This document shows positions 9,145 to 20,351 of a stretch of 64,000 nt of DNA, piece after piece. Source of the stretch: Neoconidiobolus thromboides FSU 785 (lineage: Eukaryota; Entomophthoromycota; Entomophthoromycetes; Entomophthorales; Neoconidiobolaceae); the NCBI GenBank assembly GCA_025603075.1, contig MU626364.1, positions 1 to 64,000 on the forward strand, read 5' to 3'. Under the pieces are notes generated by a model. That model worked only from the letters and a program-made list of their open reading frames with translations, was not told the origin of the DNA and did not search any database. Position 1 is the first letter of the stretch, and each line of letters starts with the position of its first letter. A program made the position numbers and the translations under genes.

Positions 9145-11388
9145 ATGAACCAATTTATATCATTAATTTTAACTACCGTCCTCCTTCAGGTCACCGCCAA
9201 ATCTGTCCCTAAAGATGATGGCAGACAAACTTCTCAATGGAATAAACTTTCTTTACCATGGGAGTACCCTGAAGCTCGTGTCATGAAAAGCTACTATGAT
9301 ACATATCATGGAATTGGTGTAAGAGACCCATACCACTGGTTAGAAACTCATACTAGTCAAGAAACTAGAACCTTTTGGGATAAAAACAACAAGCTATTAC
9401 ACAAATACCTTAACCAAAATCCACATAAACAAGTTATTTATGACTCTGTAAAAACTTTGTTCTCTGCTCCTTCTCCAGGAAAACCAGTAAAGCATGGTGA
9501 TTATTATTATTATACTGAGCGTGCTTCTCTCCAAGGCAACTCAGTTTTATATCGTAAAAAGAATCTTGCTGATCAACCACAAGTTGTTTTAGACCCAAAT
9601 CCGCTTTCACCAGATGAAACTGCTTATATTAAATTTAACTCATTCTCTTCCGATAATAAGTATCTTTTAATTGCTGTTTCCCGTAAAGGTTCAGACTGGA
9701 CTGATATTCGTGTCCATGAAAATAATGAAGGATTAAAGGAACTCGAAAGACTTATCTGGACCCAAGATGGTGGTGTAACATGGTCAACAGATGATAAGGG
9801 TTTCTTTTACTCTAAAGACCCTGCTCCAAAAGGTATCACTTGGGAAGACGCTGGTCTTAATACTGATCCAGGTCTTGATAATAGATTATATTACCATCGG
9901 GTTGGTACTCAACAAAAGGACGATATCCTCATTTGGGCAGGTAGCAAGGATAGTGCTGAATACCCAAGTATTGAATATGCAGGCCCTAACAATGAATATT
10001 TCATCCTTCAGCTTTATCGCTCCACTGCTGATAGAACATACACCTATTATGCTGACGCCACTGATTCTAATAAGAATGGTGTAACTAAAAAGCCAGATTT
10101 CAAAAATATTTATCACGATTATGATGGTATTGCTCAATATCTTGAATCAGTTAATGAAAAGGAACATTTATTCTTAGTTACTCGTGGCACACCATACCGC
10201 AAAATTGTTCAAGGTACTTTAGAGAACCTTCGTTCCGCTAAAGATGTTTTACCAGAACAAAAAGGGTATGGATTAATTCAAGCCAAATTTGGTAAAGACA
10301 AGATTGCAGCTTCCTATATTAAAGATTCAACATATCATATTAAAGTGTTTAATAAGAATGACACATCTAAAGCAATTAGTGAAATTGACTTACCAATTGG
10401 TGGTATTAAGGGATTTAAATTTATTCGTGATGAAACTGCTATCAATTTCAATGTTACCGATTTCTTCTCACCAACCGTAGCTTATGAAGTTGAACTTAAT
10501 GACACTAAAAATAATAAATTGATTTATACTGAGCCAAGTTTACCTGGATTCAAACCGGAATTATTTGAAATGAAATTAGAACATTACAAGAGCAAAGATG
10601 GTACTATTGTACCTATTACTTTAGCTTATCGTAAAGGCACTAAATTAGATGGAAACAACAATGTTTACTTATATGGTTATGGTGGCTTCAATTCTATCAA
10701 TACTCCAGCTCCACGTGCACATTGGTTAGCTATGTTACAATCTTTAGATTTAGTATTGGCTATTGCACATATCCGTGGTGGTGGTGAAAATGGTGATCCA
10801 TGGTATACTTCAGCATCAAGATTAAATAAGCAAGTTAGTTATGATGACTTTGAATATGCTTCAAAATTCTTAGTCAACAAAAAGTATACTCAACATAATA
10901 AGATTGTTGTTAATGGACGTTCTAATGGTGGTACATTATCTGGTGTTTCCTTTACTCAAGCTCCTGAATTATTCGGCGCTGTTGTAGCTGATGTTGGAGT
11001 TATGGACTTAGTCAGATATCAATCATTCAATGATGGTACTGGATGGTTCGATGATTTTGGTGATGTAATTCATAGCAAGGAAGAATTCTTGAACGTATTG
11101 AAATTCTCCCCATACCATAATATCCGTTGCAATAGACCATATCCACCTTTATTGATCACTACTGGTTCTCATGATGATCGTGTTTCAACTTTACACTCTC
11201 TTAAATTTGCTGCTAGATTACAATCCCATTATAAAGATCATAAACATCCTATTCTCTTGCAAACTGCAAATAACACTGGTCACGGATGTACAGGATGTGG
11301 TAAACCAGTTAAATTAGATATTAATGATAAGACAAATATGCTTACTTTTATTTCAATGGTGTTTAATATTGTACCTAAACCATTATAG
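9145..11388 (+). CDS. Secreted prolyl oligopeptidase (S9A), paralogue 1
   Basis: 747 aa, single exon. It cuts peptides after proline. The N-terminus has a signal peptide (about residues 1-18, hydrophobic core I-S-L-I-L-T-T-V-L-L-Q-V-T-A), so the enzyme is probably secreted, unlike most cytosolic prolyl oligopeptidases. Next come the start signature (Y-H-G-I-G-V-R-D-P-Y-H-W-L-E, about 52-65), a seven-bladed propeller (about 90-450) and the alpha/beta-hydrolase domain. The catalytic triad is visible as Ser593 in G-R-S-N-G-G, Asp677 in G-S-H-D-D-R-V and His713 in N-T-G-H-G. The I-R-G-G-G-E-N-G motif upstream of Ser is intact. The cysteines after His713 (C-T-G-C-G) are shared with paralogue 2. 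It faces paralogue 2 tail to tail, stops 131 bp apart. Confidence 0.95.
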   Translation: MNQFISLILTTVLLQVTAKSVPKDDGRQTSQWNKLSLPWEYPEARVMKSYYDTYHGIGVRDPYHWLETHTSQETRTFWDKNNKLLHKYLNQNPHKQVIYDSVKTLFSAPSPGKPVKHGDYYYYTERASLQGNSVLYRKKNLADQPQVVLDPNPLSPDETAYIKFNSFSSDNKYLLIAVSRKGSDWTDIRVHENNEGLKELERLIWTQDGGVTWSTDDKGFFYSKDPAPKGITWEDAGLNTDPGLDNRLYYHRVGTQQKDDILIWAGSKDSAEYPSIEYAGPNNEYFILQLYRSTADRTYTYYADATDSNKNGVTKKPDFKNIYHDYDGIAQYLESVNEKEHLFLVTRGTPYRKIVQGTLENLRSAKDVLPEQKGYGLIQAKFGKDKIAASYIKDSTYHIKVFNKNDTSKAISEIDLPIGGIKGFKFIRDETAINFNVTDFFSPTVAYEVELNDTKNNKLIYTEPSLPGFKPELFEMKLEHYKSKDGTIVPITLAYRKGTKLDGNNNVYLYGYGGFNSINTPAPRAHWLAMLQSLDLVLAIAHIRGGGENGDPWYTSASRLNKQVSYDDFEYASKFLVNKKYTQHNKIVVNGRSNGGTLSGVSFTQAPELFGAVVADVGVMDLVRYQSFNDGTGWFDDFGDVIHSKEEFLNVLKFSPYHNIRCNRPYPPLLITTGSHDDRVSTLHSLKFAARLQSHYKDHKHPILLQTANNTGHGCTGCGKPVKLDINDKTNMLTFISMVFNIVPKPL

Positions 11389-11519
11389 TTATTTTTTAAT
11401 TAAATAAAACCTAATTTTGAACTAATTTCATTTTATATTTTCAAATAAATTCACTTAGATATATTAAAACTTGATTAAAAAAATATTATTTTATTAAAAA
11501 TTAGGTAATTTTAATTGAA

Positions 11520-13769
11520 TTAGATTCTCTTTGGTACAATGTTAAATACCATTGAGATAAAAGTTAAAATGTTTGTTTTGATTTCAATGTAAAGTCCAGT
11601 TGGTAAACCACAACCAGTGCAAGCATGGCCAGTATTATTAGTAACTTGTAAAAGGGAAGGATGTTGGCTATATTTGTACATAGATTGAATCTTGGCAGCT
11701 AATTTCATTGAGTGTAAAAAGGAGACACGATCATCATGGGTACCGGTATTAATTAATACTGGTGGATATGGCTCGTAAGGACGGACGTTATGATATGGTG
11801 AGAAAGTTAAGATGTTACGGAATTCAGTTGCATTATTGATAGCATCACCAAAATCATCAAACCATCCACTTCCATCATGGAATAATTGGTATCTAGTTAA
11901 ATCCATAACACCAACATCAGTTATGACAGCTCCAAATAACCATGGATTTTGTACTAAAGATACTGCTGATAATGTACCACCATTAGAACGACCATTGACG
12001 ACAATTTTACTATGTTGAGTGTATCCTTCATCACATACCCATTGTGCTGCAGCATAAAAATCGTTGTATGAGTTTTGTCTCTTCATACGAGAACCATCTT
12101 GATGCCATTTTAAACCATTTTCACCACCACCTCTGATATGTGCGATAGCAATCATCACATCAAAAGATTGTAATAAATTTAACCAATGAGCATTTACTGA
12201 AGCAGTGTTGATAGCATTGAAACCACCATAACCATGTAAATACAAAAAGTTATTATTGTTCTTTTTGATACCCTTCTTGTGTACTAAAGTAATAGGAACA
12301 ACGTTGCTATCCCATCCGTAATAATATTCAATTCTAGTTTCGAATAAGTCTGGATTGATACCTGGTAATGAGTTTCCAGTTGCAACCAATTTATTTTCAT
12401 TTGTACTGCTGTAGATATCAAATTCATAAGATTTAGATGAATAGAAGAAATCACCCATTGAATATGAAATTTTGGTTTCATTTTCTTCAATTGTGAAGTC
12501 ATTCAATGAGCCAACTGGCAATTGGACGCTCTTGACTTCCTTTTCAATTTTATCACCATTAATTGAGAACACTTTAATGTGATAATAAGCTGCCTTAATA
12601 TAAGATGCTGCTACTATTTTCTTTCCAAATACAACTGATTGTAACCCAAATCCTTTTTGCTCAGGCAAATAATCTTTAGCGTTCTTTAAGTCTTCAAAAG
12701 AACCTTTAACTACTTTAAGGTAAGGTGCGTTACGGGAAGTCATAAAGTAATGAGTCTTGGAATCAATTGATTGTAAGTAATCAGTGGATCCATCCATTTG
12801 TTCAGTAGCTTTGATGAAATTAGGTCTTGCTAAGATACCATTCTTGTTAGATTCAGTAGCATCGGCGTAATAAGTCAAAGATATTGGCTCGGTGGATCTA
12901 GCAACTGAAACAACAAGATATTGGTTGTCGTTGCCAGCATAGCTAAGAGAATATCCTAGTCTAGTATCTTCCTTATTTTCAAATAATAACAAATCGTCTT
13001 TTTGTTGAGTACCAATACGATGATACCATAATTTATTATCAACACCAGGCATAGTGTCAATACCAGCATTCTCTAATGGCGTATCTTTTGGTGCTGGGAA
13101 GGTAGAGAAAAAGAAACCTTTGTTATCAGTTGACCAAGTTACAGATTCGTCACGAGTCCAAACTAAAGATTCTAACTTGGTGAATTTTTCATTGTTTTCA
13201 TAAACATCAAACACAGTCCAATCGGAACCTTTACGGGAGTAAGCAAGAACGACGTATTTATCATCAGAAGAAAATGAAGTAAAACGAATAATTCCGGTTT
13301 CACTTGGAGAAATAAGATTAGGGTTAAATAATTCTTCAGGTTTGGCATCTAAGGAAGATTTACGATATAAAACAGAGTTCCCTTGTAAAGATTTTCTTTC
13401 CAAATAATAGTAATAATCCCCATGCTTACTTGGCTCTTCGACTTCAGGAGCGCTTAATAACTTTTTAAAGTTATTTTCAATTATCGATTTGTGTGGACTT
13501 TGTTCAAGATAACTGTTTGTAAAGTCATTGTTTTTAGTCCAAAACTCAGTTGTTTCTGCGCTTGTTTGATTTTCTAACCAACGGTAAGGATCACGGATAA
13601 CTTTACCATGCATCACATCGTATGTATTGGAGTCATACTTGGCTGCTGGGTAGTTCCATGGTAAGCTCATCTTATTGGTAGATGAAAGTACACGCCCATC
13701 ACGTGCCACATCTTGACTGGTGACCAAGGATAAAACGGTCAAAACAAACACCTTTTGGAAGCTCATCAT
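11520..13769 (-). CDS. Secreted prolyl oligopeptidase (S9A), paralogue 2
   Basis: 749 aa, single exon, with two adjacent ATG codons at the start (the first at 13769). Signal peptide about residues 1-18. The fold order matches paralogue 1: V-I-R-D-P-Y-R-W-L-E near residue 60, propeller, hydrolase domain. The triad is Ser595 (G-R-S-N-G-G), Asp679 (G-T-H-D-D-R-V) and His715 (N-T-G-H-A-C-T-G-C-G), all intact, so both copies look active. The proteins align over their whole length, with scattered differences concentrated in the propeller, so the duplication is not brand new. The convergent arrangement with only 131 bp between stops means the 3' UTRs probably overlap or abut. A role in extracellular protein breakdown for nutrition or host invasion is inference. 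Confidence 0.95.
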   Translation of the reverse strand: MMSFQKVFVLTVLSLVTSQDVARDGRVLSSTNKMSLPWNYPAAKYDSNTYDVMHGKVIRDPYRWLENQTSAETTEFWTKNNDFTNSYLEQSPHKSIIENNFKKLLSAPEVEEPSKHGDYYYYLERKSLQGNSVLYRKSSLDAKPEELFNPNLISPSETGIIRFTSFSSDDKYVVLAYSRKGSDWTVFDVYENNEKFTKLESLVWTRDESVTWSTDNKGFFFSTFPAPKDTPLENAGIDTMPGVDNKLWYHRIGTQQKDDLLLFENKEDTRLGYSLSYAGNDNQYLVVSVARSTEPISLTYYADATESNKNGILARPNFIKATEQMDGSTDYLQSIDSKTHYFMTSRNAPYLKVVKGSFEDLKNAKDYLPEQKGFGLQSVVFGKKIVAASYIKAAYYHIKVFSINGDKIEKEVKSVQLPVGSLNDFTIEENETKISYSMGDFFYSSKSYEFDIYSSTNENKLVATGNSLPGINPDLFETRIEYYYGWDSNVVPITLVHKKGIKKNNNNFLYLHGYGGFNAINTASVNAHWLNLLQSFDVMIAIAHIRGGGENGLKWHQDGSRMKRQNSYNDFYAAAQWVCDEGYTQHSKIVVNGRSNGGTLSAVSLVQNPWLFGAVITDVGVMDLTRYQLFHDGSGWFDDFGDAINNATEFRNILTFSPYHNVRPYEPYPPVLINTGTHDDRVSFLHSMKLAAKIQSMYKYSQHPSLLQVTNNTGHACTGCGLPTGLYIEIKTNILTFISMVFNIVPKRI

Positions 13770-13814
13770 TAATTAACTTAAAAAGAGTAAAGTCTTAAAA
13801 GTGAAATATCAATG

Positions 13815-13822
13815 TTTTTATA
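13815..13822 (-). promoter_or_regulatory. TATA-like box of prolyl oligopeptidase 2
   Basis: TATAAAAA on the minus strand, about 46-53 bp upstream of the first ATG at 13769. Confidence 0.4.
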
Positions 13823-15228
13823 CTTTTCCATGAGTATGTATAATAATTAATTTATTGCTATATAGAGCAAGAACTGTGAACAAATATTGGTAACAATAGT
13901 TAAAATATTAAATTGTACCATCAAATAAAGGGTCTATGATGGAACATTCAATTTAGAATTTTGAAAATCCCTTTTTTAATTTAGTTGCACCACTTTTAGT
14001 AAAATAATAAACTATTCATTTACTTTTTAATAAAACTGGTTCAAGACTACGAATTAAAAAATAATTTGATTGTTTGTTGCTTTTTATACTTTTAAACTTA
14101 CTTAAAATATAAAATATATTAAATTTGATTGTTATTGGTGACATTCTGATATTAAATATGATATAATCTTAGGAGAAAGCATTGATCGTATTCAAAACTT
14201 AAACTCAAAGTTTTGTTTATTCTTTTGGGGTATTTTCTTAAAGTTTTTGTCCAAAATATGATTTTCCGCTATAAATAACTACAATAGAATATTAAATTAA
14301 GTAAACTAATACATCTTTCTACTGCCTCAAGTCATAACTTCTCAATATTACAATCATCTTGGAATATTATATTGTTACAAACAAAACTGTTCATTTTAAT
14401 TTTTACTATGTAGGAAACATTTGAATTTTTATAGGTTAAAGTGAGAATAAAATAAAATCATTGCATATTTAAAATCGCTAAATATCCAATTTGACGAATA
14501 TTCCAAGAAACTCAACCTTCTAAATATTAAGGTTTATTAAGAGGTGAAATTGGCTTGTTAATATCGGTGTAAACTACTTTATTATATGAGTTAGTTTATG
14601 TTAATAAAATTAAGCTAAGTGCATAAATATATTGAATATATATAAGTCATCTAAATAAAAATCTATATTAAATTATCTTTTCCCTTTAAAAGCTTTTATG
14701 TTTCAAAATTAAAGTCTATAAGTGTAATTGTATTCAATTTCCGCTTTGAATAACTTATTTTTTAACATCGTTACATCAGCTTTTATATTATTAACTTGGA
14801 TTTAAAAGAGCTCCGATTTTAAGATGTTAAATATTTCATTAAAATAGTACTATTTTATTTAAAATAATGTTTATAAATTATTTGTGTATATATATAATTA
14901 TGGAAAGGGCTAATTTAAAAAAATTCAGGTGACTTAGTTATTAAAAACAAACAAATAAAAAACTATAGTTAAATGTTAATAAACGATGTTTAAATTTGAA
15001 ATTTTATTAAAAATAAAAACTAAGACTCAGTTAAACTATATTTATAAATAAGCTATTATTTTAATCATTTAAGTTATAATTATTAAACTTGTTGATAACA
15101 AATTAAAGATAGCAAACAAAAATATGTGTAAAAACTCTGCTATTTTAAAAAAATACAACTTTTTAATTTTAGTTTAGTATTAGTTTATGCTAAGTCTAAT
15201 GTGCCTGTATCTGGTTAATTTACAGGTA

Positions 15229-15332
15229 GATATGGGGATGTATTTTTTTGTTTAAGAATTTTACTGCAATCTTTCCACTCAAGTAGCGCTTAAAAATGGA
15301 AAAATAATGAAACCAAAAAATAGTCCTATATG
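15229..15332 (+). repeat. 106-bp MITE-like element, copy 6
   Basis: Left end GATATGGGGATGTATTTTTT, core TAGCGCTTAAAAATGG, right end diverged (TAGTCCTATA). It lies about 500 bp before tRNA-Lys. Confidence 0.82.
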
Positions 15333-15839
15333 TTTGTTATAAAGCTGATTTACTGAATCCTGAAATTTATAAGCTTTTAATAATTTATTTAAACACTAAC
15401 AAAAGTAACAAAAATTAAATAATTTATATTTTGGCTTAAAAATAAATATCAGTTTTTATTTAAAAATTCAAATTATTTAATATAGATTTTATTCAAAAAA
15501 TACTTTATTAAAATTATCAATATATAGCATATATATTGACTTGTTATAACAAAACTTTCTAATTTAGTTGATAAATGCTTTAAAGATGCTATTACCCTTA
15601 ATTTTATGTCTATTAGTTATGAAGTTAGCTTATAAATATAAAACAGTCAAAAACTATATATAAAAATTAGACCTATTATCATAATAAAATATCATTTATA
15701 AAAGGATGTTAGCTTTAATTTATTTTCAAAATAATACTGTAGAAATTTTAATAATCTATCAGCTCTTTAATTATATTACTATAATTTGAAACTAATAATA
15801 CAAATTTATAAAATTTAACACTTGGCTATGTATGTAATT

Positions 15840-15912
15840 GCCTGGCTAGCTCAATCGGCAGAGCGTGAGACTCTTAATCTCAAGGTTGCGGGTTCGACCC
15901 CCGCGTTGGGCT
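15840..15912 (+). tRNA. tRNA-Lys(CTT), copy 1
   Basis: 73 nt cloverleaf. Acceptor stem GCCTGGC/GTTGGGC (with G-T pairs), D arm TAGCTC..GAGC, anticodon stem TGAGA/TCTCA with loop CTCTTAA (anticodon CTT), T arm GCGGG-TTCGACC-CCCGC, discriminator T as in yeast tRNA-Lys. No intron. A T-run at 15916-15920 can serve as Pol III terminator. Identical in all 73 bases to three other copies in this window. Confidence 0.97.
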
Positions 15913-16059
15913 TACTTTTTAAATTAAAAATAATATTTTATTAAGTGATTTTTAATTAAAAAACTTGAGTAGTTAAAAACTAAACTATCATAATATAAAA
16001 TTTTCATTGATGTTAATAAAATATATTTTATTTGAATATAAAAAATTATGCCTTCGCTC

Positions 16060-18092
16060 TTAATATAACTCTAACACATATCTTTCCTCTTCCTTTAATT
16101 CTTCAATTAATTCTAATGCCTTCTTTGAGTCATATCCTTTTGTCAAACAAATTGCTTCTTTGACTGCATTTCTAACATCTAACTCAGGCCAAGTTGGACC
16201 ACAAAGATAAAAGTGAGCTTTCTTTTCCATAATCCACTCATTTAAGTATTGTTTATCTTGTTGCATTAAATTTTGAATATAGACCTTTTCCTTTTGATCT
16301 CTAGAGAAAGCTAATCTTAAATACTTTAATAATTCTTGTTGATGATAATCATCTAATTCATCACCATAAAGATATTCTTGTTGTCGATATCGAGATCCAA
16401 AATAAAGGGCCATTGGACCAACATTATGTCCTAGTTTTTGAAGATGATACCGTTCTTCAATAAACGCTCGGAATGGGGCCATTCCAGTACCTAATCCAGC
16501 CATAATAATTGGTTGGTCATCATTTGGTGGTAATTTCATAACACTAGGTTTAATAGCTACAGTGAGTTCTTCATTGATTTGTAGCTGATCTAAATAATGA
16601 GTAGCTAAACCATTACGTAAACCATAAGGAGTGTCCCAATGTACAGTAACTACTAGTAAGTGAACTTGATTAGGATGTACTTTATTTGAGGAAGATATTG
16701 AATAATGACGTGGTTCAATGGTAGGGATTAACTGAATTAAATCAGAAACATCTAACTGTATGGATTTATATTGATTGAAGATATCAAAATAACTAACAGA
16801 ATTAGCTAAATTAAATTTATATTCTTCTTCACCTTCTTTTTCACTTAATTTTAGTAAATGTTGTTTCTCATTATTATCAATAGCATAATTAGCTACATTC
16901 TTATAAAACAATTTATTAGGTTTACCGAATAAATCTAAATGTTGAGTTAATACTTGCCACCCAGTACGATAATAAGAAATAGTTGAATCTTCTTCATTCA
17001 ATAATTTTACAATTCGATCTTTATCAATATTAGGAAATCTCAATAATAGTAATTCAACTAAATTAGCTGGATTCTTGGGATAAACTGCTAAAGCATCCCC
17101 AATTTCATATTTTAATTGTTGGTTTGGTAAACTATCAAATTCTAAATGAAATACATTTCGATCATAATCTAATGGAGTTAAACGTTGTCGATGACTTAAC
17201 TTCAAAATCATGGGATTTTCGATATCTGGTCGAAGTATTTGCTCAGGTTCATAAATCTCTTTAAAAGCTAAATTCCATTTTAATTGTAAATTATAATTTA
17301 ATAATTGATTTTTCTTATTCAATATAGATATTTCTTTTGATGTATAAAAATTTAATTGTATCTTTTCGTCAACATTTATTACTTCTGACTGTATATTGAT
17401 AGGTAATAACTGTTGCTCTATTCCTTTTTTATATAATTCTATTTGCTCGTTAGAAATATTATATTCTTTTTGTATCCAAGATTGTAATTTAATATCTTTA
17501 AAATACCATAATAAACTCAATAAAATTCGAAAGTCTTGTTGATTATTATTAATTCTTAAATGATAATATTGAATTTGATTATTATCAATCTTTAATCTTT
17601 CAAATAATTTATTGTAATGAAGATTTTGATCCCCTAATAAAATAACTACTTTAACATGGGGATTCAATTTTAAATATAACGGTAATTTATAAAATTGATT
17701 GAAATTTAGATACAATAATTCATTTGGATTACTTGTAATTGTATGTTTATTATATTGATAATTAATAATAACTTGATGGGATTCAAAATGAACATTATTA
17801 ACACTTTCTTTTGTTGTACGTGTTAACAATTTATATTCTTTTTTTAATTTATTAAACGTTGAATTATTATAATTGAACTCATTATTTAATTGAGTTTCTT
17901 GAATTAATTGAAACTTAATAGCTAACTCATTATTATAATTTACTTCCTTAACATAATTTGTTTTGTTTAATTCATAAATTTTTTGTTTCATTTCAACAAA
18001 ATCTACAGCTTCTTTTGATAAATCAATATTGAAATTTAATACTTTAATTTTGGTATTGAATTTATATACTAAACTTAATAAATAATAATATA

Positions 18093-18129
<37 letters not shown>

Positions 18130-19119
18130 TTCTTCATCGGTATATTCAATTATAATAATTTTTTTATATTGATTTTTTTGTAATAGCTCGATTATTTTCT
18201 CTTTTACTACTTCATCTTCAAAAGCAACAATATTTAAAAGATCACTGTTGGTCTTCTTATCATTTAATATTAACTTCAATTGATCTATAGGTGGTAAATT
18301 AAATCCAATAATTAAATTATTGCTATTTTCATTATATTTAATATACTCTAATGCTTGATATTTTCTATTAGTTAACTGAAAATAAATATCAGTTAATTGA
18401 TTAAATGAATTAAGTTGTTTATCTTTACTTTGATTATAGAGATACTTAACTTGTTCGTTATTTAATTTATCAATATCACTAACTGTATATTCACTTTGAG
18501 AAAATAAATTGAATAGAAATATATGATGTCTTAATTCATTCTTATTAACTTCTCTTTCTCTCTCATACCATATAGCATTTAATACTGCCAAATCATAATC
18601 TTCCTGTTGATTACTACTAAAGATCAATTTATCTATTAACCTCACATTTTGAAATAACGCTTTTTTACTCGATTTCAAATCCAAAAGAAATAATAACTTA
18701 TTTAACTTGTTAAATTGTGGTAAATAATTAAAATAATCATCTGAATCTCCTGTAATAGCTATACTTTGATTTGGTGAAAAAGGTGATAAGTGATCGTGAG
18801 ATAAAGTAGATTTAGTTATTACTTGATGTTGAATAGGTTGATCAAAGACATTCTTCTCTAACAATGTATTTTGATTTAACGTATGATCAAATAATATAGT
18901 AATAAAATGATGAGATGCAGTTAAGATATAGTCGTAACTAGTGGAAGAAGAGAATGGGATAATAATAGATTGTTGATGAGTTGAATTTTGCTCACTTTCC
19001 GGAGTAGTTAAAGTGTAACTAGATATAGACTCTAAACTTGGCTCTCTTTTCAAATCTAATTCATAATCTAATTGACTATTTAACTTCACTGTATCTAAAG
19101 ATAATACTTCGGTTACCAT
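16060..19119 (-). CDS. MET10: Sulfite reductase (NADPH) flavoprotein (alpha) subunit
   Basis: 1019 aa, single exon, close to the roughly 1035 aa of yeast Met10. It carries electrons from NADPH through FAD to the hemoprotein beta subunit for reduction of sulfite to sulfide in sulfur assimilation. The N-terminal 600 residues match the divergent Met10 layout (pyruvate-ferredoxin-oxidoreductase-like region, no clear FMN-binding loop). The C-terminal ferredoxin-reductase-type module has the FAD motif R-H-Y-S-I-S-S-S (about 800), a second FAD contact G-L-A-T-H-Y-L, the NADPH motif G-L-G-T-G-M-A-P-F-R-A-F (about 876), Y-F-G-S-R and the terminal C-G-P-T-W-P-E-L-D-V-R motif, and ends E-R-Y-V-L-E-L-Y. 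An asparagine run sits at about 331-342, encoded by an AAT repeat, probably a surface loop. Divergent from MLH1, 648 bp between starts. Confidence 0.93.
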
Positions 19120-19767
19120 TTGTATATGTAATAATACTAATTTAACTTATAATATATATAATAATGAGAAATATATAAAGTATAAGTTATAAATTTATAA
19201 ACAATATATATATTTTATTTTTTTATTTCTAATAAATTTTTGTTTTTATATATTTATACTATTGAAAATTTATCAATGGCATCACCAACATATAAAATTT
19301 AAAATTTCTAAATTTAATGACCTAATTTTAGTTGATTATTTTGAAATCTGAATCAAACCTTATCTAAAATCATCTCCTTAATTTTAATGTTTATTATTAA
19401 TCAAGATAAGTTTTAATTAAACATTATTATTACAACAAAACTATAATTATCTTTATATTATCAATACAAGTCTAATTTCATTCCTTTACTCTTCATTAAT
19501 TAACCGCAGTACTCCCTATCTAGCAATATAAAAATGGCAAATATTTTAACTTCTAATATACCAGATTTAACAACTTTCATTTCATCTAACAAAATTTATC
19601 TCTTATAATTGGTTAACTTAATTCAAGATTTGACATTAAATTTTACTTATGTAAGCTTAATAAAAAACTCAATTTAAAAATAAATCAGAATTCAATTAAC
19701 ACTTAATCTTTAATACAGTATTTTAAAAAAATAGTTCATTCAATAAATTGTTTTAAAACAAAAAAGA
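19120..19767. other. Shared promoter region of MET10 and MLH1
   Basis: 648 bp between divergent start codons, AT-rich, with no repeat copy and no ORF. I see no motif that I can assign to a regulator. Confidence 0.5.
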
Positions 19768-20312
19768 ATGTCACAACTACCTAAAATACAACGCTTATCT
19801 ACCGAAGTCATCAATCTCATTTCTGCTGGTGAAGTGATCCAACGACCAGCCAATGCCATTAAAGAATTAATCGAAAATTCATTAGATGCAAACTCAACCT
19901 CGATCATCCTCACTATCTCTGAAGGTGGTTTAAAATTATTACAAATACAAGATAATGGTTGTGGTATTTCATCCGAAGATTTAATTTTAGCATGTGAAAA
20001 ATATACTACTAGTAAAATTCAAGGGTTTGGGGATTTAAAGAGATTACAGAGCTTTGGTTTTCGTGGAGAAGCATTGAGTAGTATGGCTAGTATTGGGAAG
20101 GTATGTATTGTTTCAAAAATAGAAAAGGAAGAGGTGGCTTATAGGTAAGTAATGGAGAGAAGTGGGAAGTTTAAGTTAAATTTTAATAGTTTTTATCTTA
20201 TTTTAGAGCTATTTATAAAGAAGGTAAGATTCAAGGGTTACCTCAACCTTGTGGGGGTGTTCAAGGGACTAATATCAAGGTAATATAATAAAATTAAAAT
20301 TAGTAATTTTTA

Positions 20313-20351
<39 letters not shown>

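Larger units (their letters stand above)
13770..15839. other. Intergenic, one repeat copy
   Basis: 2.07 kb of AT-rich sequence. It contains the promoter region of the minus-strand peptidase and one copy of the 106-bp element at 15229-15332. No coding sequence seen. Confidence 0.5.

Noticed and set aside
9886-10137. Open frames overlapping the prolyl oligopeptidase genes on other frames and strands
   Set aside because: Shadows of the long coding frames; no independent start context or family pattern.
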